Assembly (NCBI RefSeq): GCF_005860805.1
Contig: NZ_VCEJ01000004.1
Span: 1,054,001 to 1,118,000 of the forward strand
DNA: 64,000 nt
Reading direction: 5' to 3'
Source of the DNA: Dyadobacter luticola
GTDB taxonomy: Bacteria > Bacteroidota > Bacteroidia > Cytophagales > Spirosomataceae
The translations under genes and the position numbers were made by a program. Shown in pieces: positions 1-7,715 of the stretch (the stretch's first letter is position 1; the number at the start of each line of letters is the position of its first letter). The notes beneath the pieces were generated by a model. The model was not told where the DNA came from and ran no database searches. It saw only the letters and a program-made list of their open reading frames with translations.

Positions 1-463
1 ATAACAAAGACTTGGAAAGCGTATAGGCAAAGCTTCCGGCACCCTGCTCAGCGACCAAGGCTGGTCGTGCTCCGATAAAGATAAATTGTCCGCCGCCATT
101 TTTCTCAAAATGCGCTTTCAAAGGTTTTACCAGGTGAAATGCAGTCAGGAAGTTCATGGTGACCATTTTTTCAATGTCGGCGTCGCTGGTATCCGAAAGT
201 TTGCCCATGGCAAAACCACCAGCCAGAAATATTCCGGCGCTGATTATACCTGCATTTTCAATCGCATTTTTTACAAAATCTTCGGATTGCTGCGCATCGG
301 ATAAGTCTGCGGTGTAGCTCTTGACGTTATTCAGATCGGCATAAGCCTGCGCTTTTCCCTCCCTGACATTGATATGCAAGCCGTAATCCAACCCGGTCAG
401 TTTCTTCACCACATCCTGCCCCAGATTTCCGGTAGCACCGCTAATTAGTACCTGATTTTTCAT
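1..463 (-). CDS. SDR-family oxidoreductase (C-terminus outside window)
   Basis: Partial gene read on the minus strand from an ATG at 463; the C-terminal part lies beyond base 1. The translation starts MKNQVLISGATGNLGQDVVK, a nucleotide-binding Rossmann start with the glycine-rich GATGNLG turn of short-chain dehydrogenases. Later come an AGGFAMGKL stretch at the place of the NAG motif and an FAYTLSK stretch that fits the YxxxK catalytic pair, so an NAD(P)-dependent SDR is well supported. The substrate cannot be told. It lies just downstream of galU on the same strand (33 bases apart) and may be cotranscribed with it. Confidence 0.75.
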   Translation of the reverse strand, partial: MKNQVLISGATGNLGQDVVKKLTGLDYGLHINVREGKAQAYADLNNVKSYTADLSDAQQSEDFVKNAIENAGIISAGIFLAGGFAMGKLSDTSDADIEKMVTMNFLTAFHLVKPLKAHFEKNGGGQFIFIGARPALVAEQGAGSFAYTLSKSLL

Positions 464-496
464 GAAAAATGGCTTGACTTAGAATTTCAATGTTTA

Positions 497-1360
497 TTAT
501 TTGGCAAGAATGTCAATCAGGAATTTCCGGAAAGGCTCTGCAAATTCTTTTCTTTTTAATGCAAACTCGACGGTCGTTTTCAGATAATCCAGTTTATCAC
601 CGATATCATGGCGCTTTCCTTCAATGTGGTGCGCGTAAATGTTCTCCCGTTTTAAAAGAAGCAGCAGCGAATCCGTCAGCTGGATTTCGTTGTTTTTTCC
701 TTTCGGCGTTTGCTCGATGGTACTGAAAATTTCAGGTGTTAGAACATACCTTCCAGCAATTGCAAGATTGGAAGGAGCCAGATCGATCGCAGGTTTCTCC
801 ACCAATGTGCTCAGTTCCAGGATAGAATCACTCAATGTTTTCCCACCCACAATACCATAGCGGTTTACTTTGTTAGCAGGCACTTCCTCCACCGCGATCA
901 CCGAGCCGCCATATTGCTCGTAAGTATCCATCAACTGCTGGGTTACCGGGATCACAGAATCCATGATGGTATCTCCCAAAAGAACCGCAAAAGGTTCATT
1001 GCCAACGTGATGGCGGGCATAGTAAATCGCGTCGCCCAAACCATTTGCCTCTTTTTGTCTTACAAAATGTACATTAGCCATATCCGCCAGTCTGCGCATT
1101 TCATTGAACCACAGCAAATCTTCCTTTTCTTCCAGCCGACTTTCCAGCTCTACATTGCGGTCGAAATGGTCTTCGATGGCGCGCTTGCCCTTTCCGGAAA
1201 TGATCAGAATGTCCTCAATACCAGAATCTACCGCTTCCTGAACCACGTATTGAATGGTCGGAATGTCGATGATCGGCAACATTTCTTTGGGCATCGATTT
1301 GGTGGCTGGCAAAAATCGGGTACCAAGTCCCGCAGCAGGAATAACGGCTTTACGAATCAT
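497..1360 (-). CDS. galU: UTP--glucose-1-phosphate uridylyltransferase
   Basis: Makes UDP-glucose from UTP and glucose-1-phosphate, the activated sugar for glycan and nucleotide-sugar synthesis in the cytoplasm. The 287-residue product has the usual family length. It opens with the nucleotidyltransferase signature PAAGLGTRFLPATKSMPKEM (residues 8-27), followed by the GalU-type IQYVVQEAVDSGIEDILII and later AVLLGDTI and VEKP motifs. The ATG at 1360 sits directly before this motif. A GHMP kinase resembling glucuronokinases lies 90 bases upstream on the same strand, so the pair may feed UDP-sugar synthesis. A GalU paralogue with other sugar specificity cannot be excluded. Confidence 0.92.
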   Translation of the reverse strand: MIRKAVIPAAGLGTRFLPATKSMPKEMLPIIDIPTIQYVVQEAVDSGIEDILIISGKGKRAIEDHFDRNVELESRLEEKEDLLWFNEMRRLADMANVHFVRQKEANGLGDAIYYARHHVGNEPFAVLLGDTIMDSVIPVTQQLMDTYEQYGGSVIAVEEVPANKVNRYGIVGGKTLSDSILELSTLVEKPAIDLAPSNLAIAGRYVLTPEIFSTIEQTPKGKNNEIQLTDSLLLLLKRENIYAHHIEGKRHDIGDKLDYLKTTVEFALKRKEFAEPFRKFLIDILAK

Positions 1361-1450
1361 AATTTGGCTTCTGGCCGTCAGCTAGTGCATCCGGCATTTA
1401 ATGTTAGAATATCTCTGTTTATTTATTTCTCTTAACTTTCAACCTCTCGG

Positions 1451-2446
1451 CTAAACCACAAAAGGCTTAATTACCCGCGCATTATATTTTTTCAACTCCA
1501 CAAAAAGCTGGTTCAGCATATCGTCATCACGATAAATCCCAATGATCGTGCCGCCCGAACCGGCGAATTTAGCGGAAGCACCGCAAGCCCTGGCCGCATT
1601 GATCAACTTTTTGTTGGACTCGGGAACATTATAGATCTTACAGCGCAGGTCAAAATTTTCATTCATTAACTGGTGCAAATCATCGGACCGGCCTTCCATG
1701 AGCGCCTTTTTTCCATCCTCAGCTTTTTGCGCGATCTGTCCCAGCACATCCATTACCAGTTCCTCGCCACGATCGTAGCGGGTCCTCACATCGCTGTGAA
1801 CCTTGCCGGAAACCTTGCTCAGGTTGGTATTGTAAGCCACATACAGCTTTGGAAGCAGCTCAGGATTAATCCTTTCATACTTCCCGTGGCCTTTTTCTAG
1901 GATCATCTGTTTATCAAAATCCATGTAAACACAACCCTCGTAGCATTGAATTACACGGTCCTGCAAACCAGCCGTAATACCCAATTCCTCTGTCTCAGTC
2001 ACCATCACCAGCTGCGGCAGGATTTCCAGCGGAATTTCGACTTTATAAAATTGCATCAAGGCGCGAAAAAGCGCCACCACAATCGCGCTGGATCCCGACA
2101 TGCCCACCTGGCGCGGTATCGAAGACCGGTACCGGACTGTAAAATTACGGTTCGGCAGCCGGATACCCTGCTCTTCGCAGTAGTCGCCAAATTTTTTAAT
2201 ACCTGCTTTGATCAGCGGAATACCACCATTATACCCAAGCATACTCACGGTATCGCGCAGGTGAAAAATGCTCCTGAATGTGCTCAGATCCTGCGGCTGC
2301 GCTTCAATGTGCAGCTCGGGCGATTCGTAAAGCGAGATGGAGGCACCAAAATTTCGTACTGAAATGGAGATCGTTTTTCCGTAAAACCCGTCGGAAGGAT
2401 TGCCTAATAACCCGGCACGGGCATAAGCGCGCGTTTCAATGATCAA
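1451..2446 (-). CDS. GHMP-family sugar kinase, glucuronokinase-like
   Basis: A 331-residue GHMP-superfamily kinase. The phosphate-binding motif GMSGSSAIVVA is at about residues 115-125, preceded by SSIPRQV. The N-terminal ARAGLLGNPSDGFYGKTIS and the later TEELGITAGLQDRVIQ resemble plant glucuronokinases (glucuronate to glucuronate-1-phosphate) as I remember them, more than galactokinase or mevalonate kinase. A C-terminal KFAGSGGTIIGI glycine loop closes the fold. The best start is a TTG at 2446: no in-frame ATG lies before the conserved N-terminus. It lies directly upstream of galU in the same direction. The substrate is inferred; mannose- or heptose-type GHMP kinases are alternatives. Confidence 0.8.
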   Translation of the reverse strand: MIIETRAYARAGLLGNPSDGFYGKTISISVRNFGASISLYESPELHIEAQPQDLSTFRSIFHLRDTVSMLGYNGGIPLIKAGIKKFGDYCEEQGIRLPNRNFTVRYRSSIPRQVGMSGSSAIVVALFRALMQFYKVEIPLEILPQLVMVTETEELGITAGLQDRVIQCYEGCVYMDFDKQMILEKGHGKYERINPELLPKLYVAYNTNLSKVSGKVHSDVRTRYDRGEELVMDVLGQIAQKAEDGKKALMEGRSDDLHQLMNENFDLRCKIYNVPESNKKLINAARACGASAKFAGSGGTIIGIYRDDDMLNQLFVELKKYNARVIKPFVV

Positions 2447-2542
2447 TGTGAAAGTCTTTTTTAACCAAAAGTAATAATTAAAGGACGACAGAACTGCGCT
2501 TTGCCCTGATCCGCTGCAAAATTTGACGCTGCCTATAAAGCA

Positions 2543-2576
2543 AAAAAGCGCGATAAAGTTACTTATCGCGCTTTTT
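2543..2576. terminator. Bidirectional intrinsic terminator
   Basis: A perfect 14-bp inverted repeat (2543-2556 with 2563-2576) around a 6-base loop, with an A-run on the left arm and a T-run on the right, so it can work in both directions. On the minus strand it ends the YceI gene (stop at 2592). Confidence 0.85.
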
Positions 2577-2591
2577 CAAAATGTATATCTA

Positions 2592-3119
2592 TTATTGCTT
2601 TGCAACCTGAACATTGGCGATCAGCTTCACATCGTCGCCAACCACTACACCGCCAGCCTCGGTTACTGCGCTCCATTCAAGACCATATTCTTTGCGGTTC
2701 AATTTTCCGGAGATCTCGAAACCTGCTTTGTTGTTGCCATAGAAGTCGGTCATATTTCCGCCGTACTCCACTGCAAATTCAAAAGGTTTGCTGACACCAC
2801 GAATGGTCAGGTCGCCTTTCAATGTAAATGTATCATCCCCCTTTTTTGCCAATTTTCCGGTATAGGAAAGTTTTGGGTGGTTTTCAGCATCAAAGAAATC
2901 GGCCGATTTCAAATGTGCGTCACGTTGAGCCTGATTGGTATCAATGCTGTCCACGTCGGCTGAAAAATGTACGGTAGCTCCGTCAAAATCATCTCCTTCC
3001 GATTCCACGCCGCCTTCAAAGCTCTTGAATGCACCGGTTACGGTCGAGATCACAAGGTGTTTTACTTTAAACTGGATTTCTGAATGCGTTGGGTCAATTA
3101 CCCATTTTGTAGTTGCCAT
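2592..3119 (-). CDS. YceI family protein (no signal peptide)
   Basis: A 175-residue protein spanning one YceI lipocalin-like beta-barrel domain. Family hallmarks are the opening WVIDPTHSEIQFKVKHL, the central SADVDSIDTNQAQRDAHLKS and the late GDLTIRGVSKPFEF. YceI proteins bind isoprenoid or other lipophilic ligands. This copy has no signal peptide, so it should be cytoplasmic, unlike the second YceI protein at 21803-22348. It appears to be a single-gene unit, with a strong terminator on its 3' side and another hairpin (3197-3223) separating it from the gene upstream. The ligand is unknown. Confidence 0.88.
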   Translation of the reverse strand: MATTKWVIDPTHSEIQFKVKHLVISTVTGAFKSFEGGVESEGDDFDGATVHFSADVDSIDTNQAQRDAHLKSADFFDAENHPKLSYTGKLAKKGDDTFTLKGDLTIRGVSKPFEFAVEYGGNMTDFYGNNKAGFEISGKLNRKEYGLEWSAVTEAGGVVVGDDVKLIANVQVAKQ

Positions 3120-3196
3120 GACTTTTTAATTATTTATATGTATTGACATTTAATGTAACTACATCTATTGTGCACTAATAGTTCGCGAGACGAAAA

Positions 3197-3223
3197 AAAT
3201 CCTGAAAATAATTCTCAGGATTT
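3197..3223 (-). terminator. Intrinsic terminator of the LolA-like gene
   Basis: A 9-bp perfect stem (3197-3205 with 3215-3223), loop of 9 bases. On the minus strand it is followed by a U-tract from the A-run at 3193-3199. It lies just past the stop of the 3241-3975 gene. Confidence 0.75.
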
Positions 3224-3240
3224 CAAAGGTGTCAGTTTGC

Positions 3241-3975
3241 CTAGTTTACAGGCATTGTAAAAATGCTGGGATCGATTTTTGGATTGACTTCCAAGGTTTT
3301 AATCGCAAGCGCCATCGTCGTACCAGGCATGGCGCTGGTCGTCACTTCGGATTTGAAAGGATAGGTAACGCCGTCAACCTGCCTGAAATCGGATTGCGTA
3401 TTTTCCGACGTCACATCCTGCCCGTTCATGTTGGCGTGTACGATGATTTTCAGGATGTAAAAAGTGTCTTTTGAAATGTAATTCAATCGTTTGATGCCGT
3501 TTTTCAATGTCATCGACACTTTGTAAACTTTCGCTCCTGCCAGGTCTTCCTCGCCATCGAGCGTAAGTATGTAACCTTTTTCCTTATAATTATAAAGTCC
3601 GGTCAAATCCGTTTCAGCCGCCATCGACTTGATCGCTTCTTCCGGCAACGCAGTCGCTTTGGTCTGCCCGGTCATCGGGTTAATCGCCCAGCCGGTATTC
3701 CCATTGATGGCTTGAACCACGGTCATGCCCTGCACAGTAGTCTCACTTCTGAACCCCTGATCCTGAATAATCGTCGTCGTGATCGGCACTTTCATATTCA
3801 TCACATCCATATCCGCCGTAATTTTCATGCTTTTCAGCTTCGAAAGCTTCTCGGCTCCACCCATCGCTTTTATGTGCTTGGCGATGATGTCGTCGAGGTT
3901 TTGGGCAGTTATCACATTAAAACAGCTTGTTATAAGGACCAGAAAAAGGATTTTCGGTATGGTTAGTTTGCGCAT
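3241..3975 (-). CDS. Secreted LolA-like outer-membrane lipoprotein-sorting family protein
   Basis: A 244-residue protein with a clear signal peptide (MRKLTIPKILFLVLITSCF, processing probably near the ITAQ/N site at about residue 25). The mature part begins LDDIIAKHIKAMGGAEKLSKLKS, an opening common in Bacteroidota periplasmic proteins with the LolA/LolB-like half-barrel. The repeated beta-strand pattern (MKITADMDVMNMKVPITTTI) fits that fold. Such proteins bind acyl chains or lipoproteins in the periplasm, but this branch has no established role. It has its own terminator, and no operon partner is evident. Confidence 0.65.
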   Translation of the reverse strand: MRKLTIPKILFLVLITSCFNVITAQNLDDIIAKHIKAMGGAEKLSKLKSMKITADMDVMNMKVPITTTIIQDQGFRSETTVQGMTVVQAINGNTGWAINPMTGQTKATALPEEAIKSMAAETDLTGLYNYKEKGYILTLDGEEDLAGAKVYKVSMTLKNGIKRLNYISKDTFYILKIIVHANMNGQDVTSENTQSDFRQVDGVTYPFKSEVTTSAMPGTTMALAIKTLEVNPKIDPSIFTMPVN

Positions 3976-4052
3976 GATTTATAAAGTAATTTTCTTTTTG
4001 AACTGCTACCTGCTGCCAATATTGTAATTAATGTTGACTTATGCCCAATAAA

Positions 4053-4083
4053 AAACGAGCGGATGTTTTACACCCGCTCGTTT
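4053..4083 (-). terminator. Intrinsic terminator after atpG
   Basis: A 10-bp perfect stem (4053-4062 with 4074-4083), loop of 11 bases, with an A-run on the left that becomes a U-tract on the minus strand. It lies 25 bases past the atpG stop and marks the end of the atpA-atpG unit. Confidence 0.8.
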
Positions 4084-4107
4084 CAATGCTGCTTTATCTT
4101 AAAATGC

Positions 4108-4992
4108 TTAGTTTTTCAAAGCTTCTGCACCACCGACAATTTCAAGGATTTCCTTGGTGATTGCGGCTTGGCGGGTACGGTTGTAAACCAGGCGGAGATC
4201 TTTCAGAAGTTCCTGCGCATTTTCAGTTGCTTTATCCATGGCCGTCATACGTGCACCTTGCTCGGAAGCATTGGATTCCAGAACGGAGCGGTAAAGCTTG
4301 ATTTTCAAAGATTTCGGGATTAACTCGGCGAGAATTTCTTCTTCACTTGGCTCGAAAATGTAATTAACCTCCGGTTTTTTTGTTTTGATCGATTTGTCCT
4401 CACTTGGGATCGGCAGGTAGCGATCTGCGTGGATGATCTGGGTAGCAACGTTTTTAAATTCGTTATAAACCAAATCCACAGCGTCATAACGTCCCTCAGA
4501 AAAATCCTTCATGATTTCTTCGGCAGCGAGTTTCACTGTGACGAAGTTCAGGCGGGAGAAAATATCGGTATATGAGGTATTTACTTTAAAACCGCGGCGG
4601 ACAAATGCCTCAGCGCCTTTTTTACCTAATGCAAATATTTCAACATTACCATTGCGCGCCTGAAAAGCATATTTCTCTTCGATCAGCTGCATGGTGGCTT
4701 TTATGATATTGGTATTAAAAGCACCGCACAATCCGCGGTCAGAAGTAACCACGACGATCAAAACTTTATTGACAACGCGGGCAGTTTTTAAAGGGCTGTC
4801 TGCTGAACTTTCTGCTCCCGAGGAAACAGTGGAAAGCATTTCGCCCAGTTTTTGCGCATAAGGACGCATTTGCAGGATACCATCCTGTGCCCTGCGCAGC
4901 TTAGCTGCCGCCACCATTTTCATGGCTTTGGTAATTTGCTGGGTGCTGTTAACCGAAACAATCCGGCTACGTACTTCTTTTAAGCTTGCCAT
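4108..4992 (-). CDS. atpG: F-type ATP synthase gamma subunit
   Basis: Central rotor shaft of the F1 sector, coupling proton flow through Fo to catalysis in the alpha3beta3 ring. The 294-residue length is normal. Both terminal helices are recognisable: MASLKEVRSRIVSVNSTQQITKAMKMVAAAKLR at the start and the SEQGARMTAMDKATENAQEL / YNRTRQAAITKEILEIVGGAEAL segment at the end, with the SDRGLCGAFN motif at about residues 84-93. It follows atpA by 85 bases in the same direction and ends at a strong terminator, so no further atp gene follows it. Confidence 0.98.
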   Translation of the reverse strand: MASLKEVRSRIVSVNSTQQITKAMKMVAAAKLRRAQDGILQMRPYAQKLGEMLSTVSSGAESSADSPLKTARVVNKVLIVVVTSDRGLCGAFNTNIIKATMQLIEEKYAFQARNGNVEIFALGKKGAEAFVRRGFKVNTSYTDIFSRLNFVTVKLAAEEIMKDFSEGRYDAVDLVYNEFKNVATQIIHADRYLPIPSEDKSIKTKKPEVNYIFEPSEEEILAELIPKSLKIKLYRSVLESNASEQGARMTAMDKATENAQELLKDLRLVYNRTRQAAITKEILEIVGGAEALKN

Positions 4993-5043
4993 TTGCTGGA
5001 AGTTTTAAGCGTTCCGACGCTCTTGGGTTGATATTTTAAAGCA

Positions 5044-5069
5044 GGGTCGCACGAATGTTCGCGCGACCC
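5044..5069 (-). promoter_or_regulatory. Hairpin between atpA and atpG
   Basis: An interrupted inverted repeat (gggtcgc at 5044-5050 with gcgaccc at 5063-5069, extended inward with one mismatch) in the 85-base gap between atpA and atpG. There is no good U-tract on the minus strand, so it is more likely an RNA processing or stability hairpin, or a partial attenuator, than a full terminator. Confidence 0.4.
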
Positions 5070-5077
5070 GTTCATTT

Positions 5078-6655
5078 TTAATAATACTTGACAGCAACCT
5101 CGCGGGCAACTTTCTCAACGACGTCTGTCACGCTGTTGTCCAGTTTACCAGCACGTAAAGCAGCCAGGGTTTCTTTATGTTGTCCACCCAATACTGTCAA
5201 AAAGTCCTTTTCAAATGCTTTCACTTTATTCACATCAACCTTATCCAGCAAGCCTTTTGTTGAAGCGTAAACCGTTGCAACCTGCATTTCAACAGGAACC
5301 GGTGCGTACTGTGGTTGTTTCAAAACTTCCTGGTTGCGGCGTCCCCGGTCGATAGCCAGCTTGGTAGCGGCATCCAGGTCAGAACCGAATTTTGCAAAAG
5401 CTTCCAATTCACGGAATTGCGCCTGATCCAGTTTCAGGGTACCCGAAACTTTCTTCATGGATTTGATCTGCGCATTACCACCCACACGTGATACCGAGAT
5501 ACCTACGTTGATTGCAGGACGGATACCGGAGTTGAAGAGGTTGGATTCAAGGAATATCTGTCCGTCGGTAATCGAAATTACGTTGGTAGGGATATAAGCC
5601 GAAACGTCGCCTGCCTGGGTTTCAATGATCGGAAGTGCAGTTAATGAACCGCCGCCTTTCACGATTCCTGCCAATGATGGCGGAAGGTCGTTCATGTTTT
5701 TGGCGATAGAATCATCTGCGATAATTTTGGCAGCACGCTCCAAAAGACGGCTGTGCAGATAGAAAACGTCCCCAGGATAAGCCTCGCGGCCTGGTGGGCG
5801 ACGAAGAAGAAGAGAAACTTCACGGTAAGAAACCGCTTGTTTCGAAAGGTCATCATAAATAACCAGTGCTGGACGGCCGGTATCGCGGAAATATTCACCG
5901 ATCGCTGCACCTGTAAATGGTGCGTAAAATTGCATTGGCGAAGGATCAGAAGCACCGGCAGCAACGATTACCGTGTAGTCCATAGCGCCGTATTTGCGCA
6001 ATGTTGCTTCGATAGATTTAATCGTAGAAGCTTTTTGACCGCAAGCCACGTAGATACAGAAAACGGGCTCGCCTTTTTCAAAATATTCTCTCTGGTTGAT
6101 GATCGTGTCAATCGCCACCGCTGTTTTACCAGTCTGACGGTCACCGATAATCAACTCACGCTGGCCGCGACCGATGGGGATCATTGCGTCGATCGCTTTG
6201 ATACCAGTCTGAAGAGGCTCAGTTACAGGCTGACGGTAGATAACCCCCGGCGCTTTACGCTCGATTGGCATTTCGTAAACGGTACCCGAGATAGGACCAT
6301 TTCCGTCGATTGGTTCTGCAAGTGTGTTAACTACACGCCCGATAATACCGTCGCCAACTTTTACAGAAGCGATCTCTTTCGTACGTTTAACAGTTGCTCC
6401 TTCTTTAATGTCGCTGAAATCACCCAGCAAAACGGCCCCTACATTGTCCTCTTCCAGGTTAAGCGCCAAGGCCTTAAGTCCAGTCTCGAACACAAGCAGC
6501 TCACCTGCCTGTACCTGGGAGAGACCATAAATGCGGGCAACACCGTCACCAACCTGAAGGACTGTCCCTACTTCTTCGAGCTCTGCTTCTGATCTGGCGC
6601 CTGCAAGTTGTTCGCGCAGGATAGCCGAAACTTCATCCGGTCTAACAGATACCAT
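5078..6655 (-). CDS. atpA: F-type ATP synthase alpha subunit
   Basis: Non-catalytic nucleotide-binding subunit of F1 ATP synthase at the inner membrane. 525 residues, normal length. The Walker A motif GDRQTGKT is at residues 171-178; other landmarks are the N-terminal [28 protein letters not shown], and the alpha-specific [23 protein letters not shown]. It is the first gene of an atpA-atpG unit: a Bacteroidota-type promoter lies at 6706-6713 and the gene upstream is divergent. The atpBEFH genes usually found before atpA are therefore not adjacent. Confidence 0.98.
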   Translation of the reverse strand: MVSVRPDEVSAILREQLAGARSEAELEEVGTVLQVGDGVARIYGLSQVQAGELLVFETGLKALALNLEEDNVGAVLLGDFSDIKEGATVKRTKEIASVKVGDGIIGRVVNTLAEPIDGNGPISGTVYEMPIERKAPGVIYRQPVTEPLQTGIKAIDAMIPIGRGQRELIIGDRQTGKTAVAIDTIINQREYFEKGEPVFCIYVACGQKASTIKSIEATLRKYGAMDYTVIVAAGASDPSPMQFYAPFTGAAIGEYFRDTGRPALVIYDDLSKQAVSYREVSLLLRRPPGREAYPGDVFYLHSRLLERAAKIIADDSIAKNMNDLPPSLAGIVKGGGSLTALPIIETQAGDVSAYIPTNVISITDGQIFLESNLFNSGIRPAINVGISVSRVGGNAQIKSMKKVSGTLKLDQAQFRELEAFAKFGSDLDAATKLAIDRGRRNQEVLKQPQYAPVPVEMQVATVYASTKGLLDKVDVNKVKAFEKDFLTVLGGQHKETLAALRAGKLDNSVTDVVEKVAREVAVKYY

Positions 6656-6705
6656 AGTATAATTAACTTATTTAGAGTATAGTAGTAAGTTTTTGAAAAC
6701 TGCCG

Positions 6706-6713
6706 CAAAGGTA
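6706..6713 (-). promoter_or_regulatory. Predicted atpA promoter (-7 box)
   Basis: The minus strand reads TACCTTTG, an exact match to the Bacteroidota -7 consensus TAnnTTTG, about 50 bases before the atpA start. No clean TTG is seen at the -33 position, so the upstream half is weak. Confidence 0.55.
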
Positions 6714-6944
6714 GATGTTTATTTTGGTAAAAACAGTATTTTCTGATTAAATACTGAGAGATAAAAATTAGATTTTTCCAAGGTTGTAACCTCTGCCCAT
6801 CACGCGCGCAACACTTATCCGCTTATCCTGCATAAAGAACATTTTTAAAACTTTTTTAGGTACTAATTGTGTTTTTGTTGTAATTGAATTCGTTAATATC
6901 ACTTACACAATTAAAATCCTTTTTCCAGTCCATCCGTCAGTATA
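6714..6944. other. Divergent intergenic region atpA / FKBP gene
   Basis: AT-rich spacer holding the upstream part of the atpA promoter and presumably the promoter of the FKBP gene. I see no further gene, RNA or repeat in it. Confidence 0.5.
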
Positions 6945-7703
6945 ATGTACAAATTAGAAAAAACCATTTTAGCAGCCTTAGTTTTCACAGCATTGGTTAC
7001 ATCAGAAGGCAAAGCACAGACTATCAAAAAGACAGCAAAACCTGCACCCGCCGTCAAGAAAGCAACGACTACCCCAGTAAAAGCAGCAAGTAGCACAACT
7101 GTACTCAAAACGCAAATGGATTCTTTATCCGCCGCGATCGGGGTGAGCTTTTCCAATTCATTATCCTCGCAGGGAGTAGCCAACATTAATACAGAAGTAC
7201 TTACCAAAACAATCAATGCAGCATTAAAGGGAGAAAAAACGACATTCACCCCAGAGGATGCAAATGCTTTTATCGGCAACTATTTTCAGAAAATGATGGA
7301 GGAAAAAGGAGCAGTTGTACGCGTGGAAGGCGAAAAGTTTTTAGAGGAAAATAAAAAGAAACCGGGTGTTGTGACCACCGAAAGTGGGTTACAGTACCAG
7401 GTGATAAAAACGGGCGATGGTCCTAAACCGGCGGCTACCGATAAAGTGAAGACACATTATCACGGCACATTGATAAATGGAACGGTTTTTGACAGCTCGG
7501 TGGACAGAGGAGAGCCGGTAGAATTTCCGGTAAACGGCGTAATTAAAGGTTGGACAGAAGCTCTTCAGCTGATGCCTGTTGGTTCGAAATGGAAACTATT
7601 TATCCCATACCAACTGGCTTACGGAGAGCGAGCAGCAGGCCCTCAGATCCCCGCATATTCTGCGCTGGTATTTGAGGTTGAATTATTAGAAATTGTTAAA
7701 TAG
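6945..7703 (+). CDS. Exported FKBP-type peptidyl-prolyl isomerase
   Basis: Catalyses cis-trans isomerisation of Xaa-Pro bonds during folding outside the cytoplasm. 252 residues: signal peptide at about 1-25 (ending SEGKAQ), a low-complexity Lys/Ala/Pro/Thr linker, an FKBP N-terminal dimerisation-type domain (about 50-130, with SFSNSLSSQG and ANAFIGNYFQKMMEE) and a C-terminal FKBP domain (about 145-250) with TESGLQYQVIKTGDG, VKTHYHGTLINGTVFDSS and the terminal AYSALVFEVELLEI. This is the Mip/FkpA architecture. It lies 12 bases before a tail-specific protease, and the two are probably cotranscribed as an envelope protein quality-control pair. Confidence 0.92.
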   Translation: MYKLEKTILAALVFTALVTSEGKAQTIKKTAKPAPAVKKATTTPVKAASSTTVLKTQMDSLSAAIGVSFSNSLSSQGVANINTEVLTKTINAALKGEKTTFTPEDANAFIGNYFQKMMEEKGAVVRVEGEKFLEENKKKPGVVTTESGLQYQVIKTGDGPKPAATDKVKTHYHGTLINGTVFDSSVDRGEPVEFPVNGVIKGWTEALQLMPVGSKWKLFIPYQLAYGERAAGPQIPAYSALVFEVELLEIVK

Positions 7704-7715
7704 AAAGATTCAACA

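Noticed and set aside
914..1435. 173-residue open frame on the plus strand
   Set aside because: It lies opposite galU, has no family resemblance, and galU is certain.
5753..6592. 279-residue open frame on the plus strand opposite atpA
   Set aside because: Antisense frame of a highly conserved gene; Arg/Asn/Cys/His-rich composition without motifs.
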